From Nonomuraea harbinensis (GTDB lineage: Bacteria > Actinomycetota > Actinomycetes > Streptosporangiales > Streptosporangiaceae): 64,000 nucleotides of DNA. Positions 8,254 through 16,028 of the stretch are shown here, piece after piece. Numbering within the stretch: the stretch's first letter is position 1; every line of letters starts with the position of its first letter. The DNA is taken from the NCBI RefSeq assembly GCF_019396385.1, contig NZ_JAHKRN010000003.1, forward strand, positions 276,670-340,669, written 5' to 3'. Position numbers and translations under genes: made by a program. The notes beneath the pieces are model-generated. The model searched no databases, was not told where the DNA came from, and saw only the letters and a program-made list of their open reading frames with translations.

Positions 8254-9093
8254 GTGAGTGAGCGGACGGAAGGACCTAGTGTCCTCGACGACATCCTCGA
8301 CGGGGTGCGTGCCGATCTCGCCGCACGCCAGCAGACCGTGTCACTCGGCGAGCTCAAGCAGCGCGCCGAGCGGGCGCCGGCCCCCCGCGACGCGCTCGCC
8401 GCGCTGGGCGGCGACCGGGTCTCGGTGATCGCCGAGGTGAAGCGTTCCAGCCCGTCCAAGGGTGCGCTGGCCGCGATCGCCGACCCGGCGGCGCTGGCGG
8501 CCGACTACGAGGCGGGCGGCGCCCACGTGATCAGCGTGCTGACCGAGCGGCACAAGTTCGGCGGCAGCCTCGACGACCTGGCCGCCGTGCGCGCCCGGGT
8601 CGACATCCCCATCCTGCGCAAGGACTTCATCCTCACCTCCTACCAGCTCTGGGAGGCCCGGGCCCACGGCGCCGACCTGGCGCTGCTCATGGTCGTCTGC
8701 CTGGAGCAGGAGGCGCTGGTGTCGCTGATCGAGCGCGCCGAGTCCATCGGGCTCACCCCGCTCGTCGAGGTCCACACCGAGGAGGAGCTCGACCGGGCCG
8801 TCTCGGCGGGCGCCCGCGTCATCGGGGTCAACGCCCGCAATCTCAGAACTCTCGAAGTCGACCGCGACGTCTTCAGCAAGTTGGGGCCGAAGATCCCCGA
8901 TAATGTCATCAAGATCGCAGAGTCGGGTGTGCGGGGCCCGCACGACCTGCTCGCCTACGCCAGATGGGGCGCCGACGCGGTGCTGGTGGGAGAGAGCCTG
9001 GTCACCGGCAAGGACCCGCGCAAGGCCGTGGAGGCGCTGGTGACCGCAGGCGCCCACCCGGCGACACGCCCGGATCACGGAGCAGAGGGATAG
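8254..9093 (+). CDS. trpC: Indole-3-glycerol phosphate synthase
   Basis: It closes the indole ring from CdRP in tryptophan synthesis. The 279-residue TIM barrel shows [13 protein letters not shown] (catalytic Glu and Lys), [39 protein letters not shown] and IAESGVRG with the phosphate-gripping VLVGESLV. The GTG at 8254 is preceded by GGAGGG about 11 nt away. trpB follows 2 nt after the stop, without the small trpM gene found here in Streptomyces. Confidence 0.96.
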   Translation: MSERTEGPSVLDDILDGVRADLAARQQTVSLGELKQRAERAPAPRDALAALGGDRVSVIAEVKRSSPSKGALAAIADPAALAADYEAGGAHVISVLTERHKFGGSLDDLAAVRARVDIPILRKDFILTSYQLWEARAHGADLALLMVVCLEQEALVSLIERAESIGLTPLVEVHTEEELDRAVSAGARVIGVNARNLRTLEVDRDVFSKLGPKIPDNVIKIAESGVRGPHDLLAYARWGADAVLVGESLVTGKDPRKAVEALVTAGAHPATRPDHGAEG

Positions 9094-9095
9094 CA

Positions 9096-10337
9096 GTGGC
9101 AAACGAAGGCACGATCCTTACCGCCGCCGATCTCGCCGGTAACGGCGTCCACGGCGACGATCCCGATGTGCACGGCAAGTTCGGCATCTTCGGCGGCCGG
9201 TTCGTGCCCGAGGCGCTCATCCCGGCGCTCGACGAGGTCGCCCGCACCTACGCCGAGGCGCGCGCCGACGCGCGGTTCCTGCGCGAGTTCGACCACCTGC
9301 TGCGCACGTACGCGGGCCGGCCCACCACGCTCACCGACGTGCGGCGCTTCAGCGAGCAGGCCGGCGGCGCGCGGGTCATACTCAAGCGCGAGGACCTCAC
9401 CCACACCGGCGCCCACAAGATCAACAACGTTCTGGGCCAGGCCCTGCTCACCAAGCGCCTCGGCAAGAAGCGCGTCATCGCCGAGACCGGAGCGGGCCAG
9501 CACGGCGTGGCCACCGCCACCGCCGCCGCGCTCCTCGGCCTCGAGTGCGTGATCTACATGGGCGCGGTCGACTGCGAGCGCCAGGCGCTCAACGTCGCCA
9601 GGATGAAGCTGCTCGGCGCCACCGTGGTCCCGGTCCACAACGGCTCCAAGACGCTCAAGGACGCCATCAACGAGGCGTTCCGCGACTGGGTCACCAACGT
9701 CGACACCACCCACTACCTGTTCGGCACCGTCGCGGGCCCGCACCCGTTCCCGGAGATCGTGCGCGACTTCGCCCGCATCATCGGCGTCGAGGCCCGCCGC
9801 CAGATGCTGGAGCTGACCGGCGCGCTGCCGACCGCGGTGTGCGCCGCCGTCGGCGGCGGCAGCAACGCCATCGGCATCTTCCACGCCTTCGTCGGCGACG
9901 AGGGCGTCCAGCTCCACGGCTACGAGGCCGCGGGCCGGGGTCTCGACAGCGGCGAGCACGCCCTGACCCTCACCGCCGGCACGGTCGGCGTGCTCCACGG
10001 CTCGCGCACCTACGTGCTGCAGGACGAGGAGGGGCAGACGATCGAGTCCCACTCGATCTCGGCCGGCCTCGACTATCCGGGCGTGGGCCCCGAGCACGCC
10101 TGGCTCAAGGACAGCGGCCGGGCCACCTACCACGGCGTCACCGACGACGCGGCCATGGCGGCGTTCTCGCTGCTGGCCAGGACCGAGGGCATCATCCCGG
10201 CCATCGAGTCCTCCCACGCCCTCGCGGGCGCGCTGGAGCTCGGCCGGGAGCTGGGCCCCGAGGCGACCATCCTGGTCAACCTCTCGGGGCGCGGCGACAA
10301 GGACATGGGCACGGCCATGAAGTACTTCAACCTCTGA
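9096..10337 (+). CDS. trpB: Tryptophan synthase beta chain
   Basis: A PLP enzyme that joins indole and serine. The 413-residue chain has the PLP lysine in HTGAHKINN, the phosphate cup in GGGSNAIG, and [12 protein letters not shown] upstream. It is TrpB1-type in length and in its [10 protein letters not shown] start. The GTG at 9096 has AGAGGGA upstream and lies 2 nt after trpC, so translation is probably coupled. Confidence 0.97.
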   Translation: MANEGTILTAADLAGNGVHGDDPDVHGKFGIFGGRFVPEALIPALDEVARTYAEARADARFLREFDHLLRTYAGRPTTLTDVRRFSEQAGGARVILKREDLTHTGAHKINNVLGQALLTKRLGKKRVIAETGAGQHGVATATAAALLGLECVIYMGAVDCERQALNVARMKLLGATVVPVHNGSKTLKDAINEAFRDWVTNVDTTHYLFGTVAGPHPFPEIVRDFARIIGVEARRQMLELTGALPTAVCAAVGGGSNAIGIFHAFVGDEGVQLHGYEAAGRGLDSGEHALTLTAGTVGVLHGSRTYVLQDEEGQTIESHSISAGLDYPGVGPEHAWLKDSGRATYHGVTDDAAMAAFSLLARTEGIIPAIESSHALAGALELGRELGPEATILVNLSGRGDKDMGTAMKYFNL

Positions 10338-10352
10338 CGACCAGGACCACCA

Positions 10353-11153
10353 ATGACGACTCTTCAGACGGTGTTCGCCAAGGCCAAGGCGGACAACAGG
10401 GCCGCCCTCGTCGCCTACCTGCCCGCGGGCTTCCCGACCAAGGACGGCGCCGTCGCCGCCGCCGCGGCCCTGGTCGAGGCCGGCTGCGACGTCATCGAGA
10501 TCGGCCTGCCCTACTCCGACCCGCTGATGGACGGCCCGACCATCCAGGACGCGGTGCACCGCGCCCTGGTCAACGGCACCCGCATCGCCGACGTCCTGCG
10601 CACCGTCGAGGGCGTGGCGGCCACCGGCGCGGCCACGCTCGTGATGACGTACTGGAACCCGATCGACCGCTACGGCGCCGACCGGTTCGCCCGCGACCTG
10701 GCCAACGCCGGCGGCGTCGGCACCATCACGCCCGACCTGACCCCCGAGGAGTCGGGGCCGTGGCGCGAGGCGTCCGCCGACGCAGGCATCGACACCGTGT
10801 TCCTGGTCGCGCCCAGCTCGACCGACGAGCGCATCGCGGCGGTCGCCGCCTGCTGCACCGGGTTCGTCTACGCCGCCTCGCTCATGGGCGTCACGGGCGC
10901 CAGGGAGTCGGTCAACGTCGCCGCCGAGGGCCTCGTGGAGCGCACCCGCGCCCACACCGACCTGCCCGTGTGCGTCGGTCTCGGCGTCGGCACCGGCGCG
11001 CAGGCGGCCGAGGTCGCCCGCTACGCCGACGGCGTCATCGTCGGCTCCGCCTTCATCCGCCGGCTCCTGGACGCGCCCGACGAGGCCGCGGGCCGCGCCT
11101 CGATCCAGAAGCTGGCCCGTGACATGGCCGAGGGAGTCCGCGCCCGCGGCTGA
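10353..11153 (+). CDS. trpA: Tryptophan synthase alpha chain
   Basis: It cleaves indole-3-glycerol phosphate to indole and G3P and pairs with TrpB. The 266-residue barrel has the catalytic Glu in VIEIGLPYSDPLMDGP, the second acid in TPDLTPEESG, and the phosphate loop in VGLGVGTGAQ followed by GVIVGSAFI. It starts 15 nt after trpB and is followed by a strong hairpin, which marks the end of the trp transcript. Confidence 0.97.
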   Translation: MTTLQTVFAKAKADNRAALVAYLPAGFPTKDGAVAAAAALVEAGCDVIEIGLPYSDPLMDGPTIQDAVHRALVNGTRIADVLRTVEGVAATGAATLVMTYWNPIDRYGADRFARDLANAGGVGTITPDLTPEESGPWREASADAGIDTVFLVAPSSTDERIAAVAACCTGFVYAASLMGVTGARESVNVAAEGLVERTRAHTDLPVCVGLGVGTGAQAAEVARYADGVIVGSAFIRRLLDAPDEAAGRASIQKLARDMAEGVRARG

Positions 11154-11164
11154 CCCGGCCCGCG

Positions 11165-11190
11165 AGCCCCCCGGGAGGTCCCGGGGGGCT
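11165..11190 (+). terminator. Rho-independent-like hairpin after trpA
   Basis: An 11-bp perfect stem (AGCCCCCCGGG / CCCGGGGGGCT) with a 4-nt AGGT loop lies 12 nt past the trpA stop. It is followed by TCGCCTTG, not a long T run, as is usual in high-GC actinobacteria. Confidence 0.75.
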
Positions 11191-11194
11191 TCGC

Positions 11195-11266
11195 CTTGTC
11201 ACGCGCCTTGTCACGCGCCTTGTCACGCGCCTTGTCACGCGCCTTGTCACGCGCCTTGTCCCGTGC
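11195..11266 (+). repeat. 12-bp tandem repeat (CTTGTCACGCGC) x6
   Basis: Six head-to-tail copies begin at 11195, 11207, 11219, 11231, 11243 and 11255; five are identical and the last is altered after CTTGTC. The array sits directly behind the trpA terminator and ahead of the MauE-like gene. It is non-coding in my reading; any function is unknown. Confidence 0.9.
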
Positions 11267-11370
11267 GACCTGCGGCAATCGGCGCTTAGCCGAGTCTTAT
11301 CGGCAGCGTGATCAGATAGATCCAAGGTACTGTGCGCTTTCCCGGTACACAGCGGAAGAGGAGATGGCCC

Positions 11371-11931
11371 GTGAACGCGTCGGAGGCGTCACGCAACGCC
11401 AGATCAGCGATACCCTGGGTGACGACCGCCGCCCGGCTGGTCCTCGGCGGGGTGCTGATCGTGGCCGGTGGGCTCAAGATAGGCAACCCGTCCGAGTCGG
11501 TCGTGGCGGTCAGAGCGTACGAGCTGCTGCCCGACGCGGTGGCCACGACGGTCGGCTACGGCCTGCCGATCGTGGAGATCGTGGTCGGCGTGTTGCTGAT
11601 CATCGGGCTCATGACCAGGGTGGCCGCCGTGGTCGCCGCGCTGCTCATGCTGGCCTTCGTCTTCGGCATAGCCTGGGCGTGGGCCCACGGGCTGCGCATC
11701 GACTGCGGCTGCTTCGGCGGCGGCGGTCAGCTCGGGGCCGGGCAGGAGCCGACGTACCTCATCGACATCCTGCGCGACTTCGGCTTCGTGCTGCTGGGCG
11801 TCTGGATCGTGCGATTCCCGCCCGGGCGCGTCGCGCTCGACCGGCCGCTGGGCCTGGCGGGGCTGGAGCATCCGATCGGAGAAGAGGAGAACGGCGATGG
11901 GCAAGGGCGACCGGGCGAAGTCGGCGCGTGA
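11371..11931 (+). CDS. MauE/DoxX-like four-helix membrane protein
   Basis: This 186-residue protein has four membrane segments: LVLGGVLIVAGGLKI near residue 25, then about 60-80, 85-105 and 135-155. It also has a Cys motif, DCGCFGGGG, seen in MauE-type proteins of the DoxX superfamily. MauE proteins are thought to move redox equivalents for disulfide formation. Consistent with this, the gene overlaps the following DsbA-like thioredoxin gene by 35 bp. I prefer the GTG at 11371, with AGGAGA 7 nt upstream, over an upstream ATG at 11332 that lacks a Shine-Dalgarno. Confidence 0.85.
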   Translation: MNASEASRNARSAIPWVTTAARLVLGGVLIVAGGLKIGNPSESVVAVRAYELLPDAVATTVGYGLPIVEIVVGVLLIIGLMTRVAAVVAALLMLAFVFGIAWAWAHGLRIDCGCFGGGGQLGAGQEPTYLIDILRDFGFVLLGVWIVRFPPGRVALDRPLGLAGLEHPIGEEENGDGQGRPGEVGA

Positions 11932-12649
11932 GAAGATCGAGCAGCAGCGCGCAGCCGACCGCGTGCGGGAGCGGCGCAAGAAGCTCGTCACCTACGTGAC
12001 GGCCGGCGTGGTCGCGCTGGCCGCCGTCGGCGCCGGGTGGTGGTACGCGGCCAGCAGGTCGCAGTCCGAGCAGGCCGGCGAGGCGCTGGCGCCGATCACC
12101 GTGAACGCCGAGGGCGCCGTGGTGATGGCCAAGGAGGGCGTGACCCAGCCGGTGATCGACATCTACGAGGACTTCCAGTGTCCCGCCTGCCGCGAGCTGG
12201 AGCGGGTCAGCGGCGCCACGTTCAAGAACCTCGCCGCCGAGGGCCTGGCCAAGGTCGTCTACCACCCGATCACGATCTTCTCCCAGGAGCCGACCAAGTC
12301 CAACTCGGTGCGGGCCGGGGCCGCCTCCCGCTGCGTGCCCGACGGCCCGCAGTGGATGGCCTTCCACGACACGCTCTTCGAGCACCAGCCCAGCGAGGTC
12401 GGTGAGGGCTTCAAGCTCGACGAGATGGTCGAGTGGGGCAAGGACGCCGGCATCACCGACCCCGCCTTCGAGACCTGCGTCACGTCCCAGACCTACGCCA
12501 AGGCCCAGCTCGACTACAGCAAGAAGATCGGCGACGAGCAGAAGATCCAGGGCACCCCGACGGTGAAGCTCAACGGCACCGAGCTCGACAGCAGTGTCGC
12601 GTTCTCGCCTCAGGAGCTGCGCGAAACCGTCACCGAGGCCGCCAAGTAG
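11897..12649 (+). CDS. Membrane-anchored DsbA-like thioredoxin-fold protein
   Basis: A 250-residue protein with a basic cytoplasmic N-terminus, one membrane helix (about residues 30-52) and an extracytoplasmic DsbA/DSBA-like domain (Thioredoxin_4). The active site is CPAC in EDFQCPACREL, and the cis-Pro loop is IQGTPTVKLNG. Extra cysteines at SRCVPDG and ETCVTSQ are common in the family. It probably oxidises or isomerises disulfides in exported proteins, and the MauE-like neighbour may be its membrane redox partner. AGAGGAG lies 6 nt before the ATG. Confidence 0.9.
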   Translation: MGKGDRAKSAREKIEQQRAADRVRERRKKLVTYVTAGVVALAAVGAGWWYAASRSQSEQAGEALAPITVNAEGAVVMAKEGVTQPVIDIYEDFQCPACRELERVSGATFKNLAAEGLAKVVYHPITIFSQEPTKSNSVRAGAASRCVPDGPQWMAFHDTLFEHQPSEVGEGFKLDEMVEWGKDAGITDPAFETCVTSQTYAKAQLDYSKKIGDEQKIQGTPTVKLNGTELDSSVAFSPQELRETVTEAAK

Positions 12650-12675
12650 CGCGGCGTCCGCTACCCTCACCTGAC

Positions 12676-13731
12676 ATGCTCCTAGCCTCGATTCCCAGCC
12701 CCTCCCAGGGGGTCTGGTATCTCGGAATCATCCCGATCAGGGCCTACGCGCTCTGCATCGTGCTCGGCGTGGTCGTCGCCGTCTGGCTGGGCGAGCGCCG
12801 CTGGCGCGCTCGCGGCGGCGAGAAGGGCACGATCATCGACATCGCCGTGCCGGCGGTGATCTTCGGCCTGATCGGCGGCCGCCTCTACCACGTCATCACC
12901 GACTGGCAGACCTACTTCGGCAGCCGCGCGATCAAGGAGCCCATCCAGGCCCTGTTCATCTGGGAGGGCGGGCTCGGCATCTGGGGCGCGGTCGCGCTGG
13001 GCGCCGTCGGCGTCTGGCTGGCGTGCCGCCGGCGCGGCCTGTCCCTGAGCGCCGTCGCCGACACGGTCGCGCCAGGCATCGCCTTCGCCCAGGCGATCGG
13101 CCGCTGGGGCAACTGGTTCAACCAGGAGCTGTACGGCTCGCCGACGACGCTGCCGTGGGGCCTGGAGATCGACATGCAGCACGGCGGCGAGCCCGGCGTG
13201 CTCTACCACCCGACGTTCCTGTACGAGTCGCTGTGGAACGTCGCGCTCGGCTTCGCCCTGATCTACGCGGGCAAGCGGTTCTCGCTGCGCCACGGGCGGC
13301 TGTTCGCCCTCTACGTCGCCGGTTACACGCTGGGCAGGTTCTGGATCGAGGGGCTGCGCATCGACCCCGTCGGCGGCGTCGACCACGCCGTCGAGTTCCT
13401 CGGACTGCGCATCAACCAGTACACCGCCATCGCGCTGTTCGTCGGCGCCCTCGTCTACTTCTGGGTCACCAGGAACAAGACCTCCGAGGAGGTCGTCGTC
13501 GCGCGGCCGGACGCCGCTGCCGACGCCACTGCCGACGCCGCTGCCGACGCCACTGCCGACTCCGCTGCCGACGCCACTGCCGACTCCACTGCGGACGACG
13601 ACGCCGATCCGGCGCACCGGCCCGATCAGGCCGACCCCGATGACGACCCCGCCACCGAGGAGGCCTCCGGCGCGGACCGGGCTCCCGGACAGGACTCCGA
13701 AGCCGTACCCGAGGAGAAGAACAGCCGATGA
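12676..13731 (+). CDS. lgt: Phosphatidylglycerol-prolipoprotein diacylglyceryl transferase
   Basis: Lgt transfers diacylglycerol to the lipobox Cys of prolipoproteins, of which this window encodes several. The protein has about seven membrane helices. The Lgt signature [14 protein letters not shown] is present, as are GGLGIWGA and FLYESLWN. At 351 residues it is longer than typical because of a 75-residue C-terminal Ala/Asp/Thr repeat tail ([19 protein letters not shown]) ending in a Pro/Asp/Glu-rich stretch, likely unstructured and cytoplasmic. Its stop overlaps the start of the VIT-type gene (ATGA). Confidence 0.95.
   Translation: MLLASIPSPSQGVWYLGIIPIRAYALCIVLGVVVAVWLGERRWRARGGEKGTIIDIAVPAVIFGLIGGRLYHVITDWQTYFGSRAIKEPIQALFIWEGGLGIWGAVALGAVGVWLACRRRGLSLSAVADTVAPGIAFAQAIGRWGNWFNQELYGSPTTLPWGLEIDMQHGGEPGVLYHPTFLYESLWNVALGFALIYAGKRFSLRHGRLFALYVAGYTLGRFWIEGLRIDPVGGVDHAVEFLGLRINQYTAIALFVGALVYFWVTRNKTSEEVVVARPDAAADATADAAADATADSAADATADSTADDDADPAHRPDQADPDDDPATEEASGADRAPGQDSEAVPEEKNSR
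13510..13598 (+). repeat. Imperfect GCC-GAC-GCC-ACT/GCT coding repeat in the lgt tail
   Basis: Roughly seven copies of a 12-bp unit encode (A/T)AD(A/S) repeats at the C-terminus of Lgt. Single-base changes between copies keep the Ala/Asp/Ser/Thr composition. Confidence 0.8.
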
Positions 13732-14432
13732 GCGAGCGCGCGGAGGCTCACCACCAGCACCGCGACGTCGCCGGCGGCTGGCTGCGGCCGTCCGTGTTCG
13801 GCGCCATGGACGGCCTGGTGTCCAACTTCGCGCTCATCGCCGGGGTCGCGGGCGGCACCGGCGATCCCGGGATCATCGCGCTCGCGGGCGTCGCCGGGCT
13901 GGCGGCGGGCGCGTTCTCCATGGCGGGCGGCGAGTACGTCTCGGTCGCCAGCCAGCGGGAGCTGGCCCTGCGGGAGATCAAGGTGGAGGCGCGCGAGCTC
14001 GCCCACCACCCCGACGAGGAGCTGGAGGAGCTGGCCCGGTCCTTCACCGACCGGGGCGTCGATCCCGCGCTCGCCGCCGAGGTGGCCAGGCAGCTCTCCC
14101 GCGACCCCGAGCAGGCGCTGGAGCTCCACACCCGCAACGAGCTCGGCATGACTCCCCGTGACCTGCCCAAGCCCAAGGTGGCGGCCGTCTCGTCGTTCCT
14201 GTCGTTCGGGCTGGGAGCAGCCCTGCCGCTGCTGCCCTACCTGTTCGGCGCCGTGGAGCTGTGGGTGTCGGCGGTGGTGTCGTGCCTGGCCCTGTTCGGC
14301 GCGGGCGCGATCGTGTCCGCCGTGACGGCCCGCAGCTGGTGGTATTCCGGGCTGCGGCAGCTCGTCGTCGGCAGCGTCGCCGCCGCGCTGACGTTCGCCC
14401 TCGGCCACGCGATCGAAGGAGCGACGCTGTGA
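13728..14432 (+). CDS. VIT1/CCC1-family metal transporter
   Basis: This 234-residue integral membrane protein has five helices. The start, [22 protein letters not shown], carries the helix-1 Asp of the family. [15 protein letters not shown] follows in helix 2, then a charged cytoplasmic acidic stretch ([20 protein letters not shown]) that corresponds to the metal-binding domain, and three C-terminal helices. Homologues export Fe/Mn from the cytoplasm or into vacuoles. It overlaps lgt by ATGA and the next gene by GTGA, so the three are co-translated. Confidence 0.88.
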   Translation: MSERAEAHHQHRDVAGGWLRPSVFGAMDGLVSNFALIAGVAGGTGDPGIIALAGVAGLAAGAFSMAGGEYVSVASQRELALREIKVEARELAHHPDEELEELARSFTDRGVDPALAAEVARQLSRDPEQALELHTRNELGMTPRDLPKPKVAAVSSFLSFGLGAALPLLPYLFGAVELWVSAVVSCLALFGAGAIVSAVTARSWWYSGLRQLVVGSVAAALTFALGHAIEGATL

Positions 14433-15250
14433 CCGGCCCGCAGCGCAGCCGCAGGCGCCGCCGGACCCGGCCGCCCCGGTCCGACTGGCAGTTCCCGCTC
14501 CTCACCGACTGGGGGGTCCGGCCCGAGCGGCAGAAGCTCCTCGTCATCGTCACCTCGTCGATCGCCGTCCTCGCCGCCGCGGTCGCGCTCGTCGTCGTGG
14601 TGGCCTCACTCGGCTCCTACACGCCCGAGAGCCGGACGGGCGCCGCCATCGCGCAGACGAGCTCCGCGCTGCCGCAGACCTTCCACGGCTGGGCCTCGCC
14701 CAAGCTGTTCGAGCCGATCTCCGACCGCGCCGAGGACGCCAAGCCGCTCACCGCGAAGGAGGTCTTCGCCCAGAAGACGCTCACCGGGGAGAAGAAGCTC
14801 AGGCTCCGGCTGGTCGCCAGCAAGATCGAGGCCGACTGCTCGGCCGCCCTGTGGGGGGAGGCGCTGATCGAGCAGGTGTCCGCCGCCGAGTGCAGCCAGG
14901 CCGCCCGCGGCCTCTACACCAGCGCCGACGGCCGCTACGTCGGCCAGTACACCCTGCTCAACCTGCGCGACGGGCAGGCCGCGGCCGAGCTGGTCGAGTC
15001 GCTCAAGACCCTCTACCGGGGAGGCTGGACGCTCCCCCTGGAGAGCGCCAAGGCCGCCTTCCCCGGCAGCGGCTACACCGAGGCGGGCGGCTACGCCCTC
15101 GGCCACTACGTCGGGCTGGTGTGGATCGGCCGGGCCGACGGCGCCGAGCCCACGGCCAAGGACGACTACGTGTCGCTGGCCCTGACCCTGCGCGGCGCCG
15201 AGAAGCCCGTCTACCAGCGCGTCGTGGCGATCACCGGGCCGGGGTCCTGA
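14429..15250 (+). CDS. Single-pass membrane protein of unknown function (paralogue 1)
   Basis: The 273-residue protein starts with a strongly basic cytoplasmic tail (RSRRRRRTRPPRS). One membrane helix follows at about residues 37-60, then an extracytoplasmic domain of about 200 residues. I do not recognise a family. The extracytoplasmic part shares an ordered set of motifs with the next gene: PLTAKEVF, DCSAALWG..., an ECSQA cysteine, GQYTLLNLRDGQAAAELV and GHYVGLVWIG. Two conserved Cys about 25 residues apart could form a disulfide. The GTG start overlaps the stop of the VIT gene (GTGA). Confidence 0.78.
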   Translation: MTGPQRSRRRRRTRPPRSDWQFPLLTDWGVRPERQKLLVIVTSSIAVLAAAVALVVVVASLGSYTPESRTGAAIAQTSSALPQTFHGWASPKLFEPISDRAEDAKPLTAKEVFAQKTLTGEKKLRLRLVASKIEADCSAALWGEALIEQVSAAECSQAARGLYTSADGRYVGQYTLLNLRDGQAAAELVESLKTLYRGGWTLPLESAKAAFPGSGYTEAGGYALGHYVGLVWIGRADGAEPTAKDDYVSLALTLRGAEKPVYQRVVAITGPGS

Positions 15251-15335
15251 TGGTGTACGCTCCCACGCGCTCGTCCGGTTACCGAGGAGGCCGCTCGTCC
15301 GCAGCGGCAGGTTGTTGGCGTCACAGGGGGACTAG

Positions 15336-15929
15336 ATGCCGGTCCGACTCGTCATCGCGCTGGTGTCGGCCGCGCTCGCCGTCGTCGCGGCGGGCGCGTG
15401 GCTGTGGCTGGGACGGGACGCGCCCCGGCCCGCCGCGCTGCGCACCCAGCCCACGTCCGCCCTGTACGCGCTCGTCGACACCCGCCAGGCCGACACCCGT
15501 CCGCTGACGGCGGCCGAGGTCTTCACCGGCGCCACGCAGACCCTCGGAGCGCTGCGGCGCGAGGCCGTCGAGGAGCTCGACGACTGCGCGGACGCGCTGT
15601 GGGGGGTCGAGGCTGACGGGTGCACGCAGGCGTTGCGTGCCACGTACCGGGGGGAGGGGATGGCGGGGCAGTTCGTCATCTTCAACCTCCCGGACGGGCG
15701 GGCCGCCGACGCGCTGGTGTCCGCCCTGCGCACGGACGGGTTCGTCCGGCAGGCGCTCCCGTTCGACCCGGCCCGCAGCCGTGCCGAGGTCCGCGCGCTG
15801 GGGCACTACGTGACGGTCAGCTGGGCGGGTGTCCTGGAGGGCGCCGCGGAGGGCGATCTCGTGCAGCCTCTGATCGCCCTCGACGGGCTGAGCGCCGTCG
15901 TCCAGTCGCGCGTCCTCGACGCCACGTGA
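15336..15929 (+). CDS. Secreted or anchored protein of unknown function (paralogue 2)
   Basis: The 197-residue protein has an N-terminal hydrophobic segment (residues about 4-25) that could be a signal anchor. The rest matches the preceding protein: PLTAAEVF, DCADALWG, a GCTQALRATY cysteine, GQFVIFNLPDGRAADALV and GHYVTVSWAG. It is therefore a shorter tandem paralogue, probably from duplication. AGGGGGACTAG lies before the ATG. No enzymatic motif is evident. Confidence 0.75.
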   Translation: MPVRLVIALVSAALAVVAAGAWLWLGRDAPRPAALRTQPTSALYALVDTRQADTRPLTAAEVFTGATQTLGALRREAVEELDDCADALWGVEADGCTQALRATYRGEGMAGQFVIFNLPDGRAADALVSALRTDGFVRQALPFDPARSRAEVRALGHYVTVSWAGVLEGAAEGDLVQPLIALDGLSAVVQSRVLDAT

Positions 15930-16028
15930 GCGGGGTTTCTCTCGGGCGGTGCGTGACCAGCCGTAGTGCGTGAAAATCTTCAACCCCTTTTGGGGAACCC
16001 CCTCGGGTGAGGCGCCGTCATGCGTGCC

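Noticed and set aside
11195..11266. CRISPR or attachment site
   Set aside because: 12-bp repeats with no spacers, no tRNA or integrase nearby.
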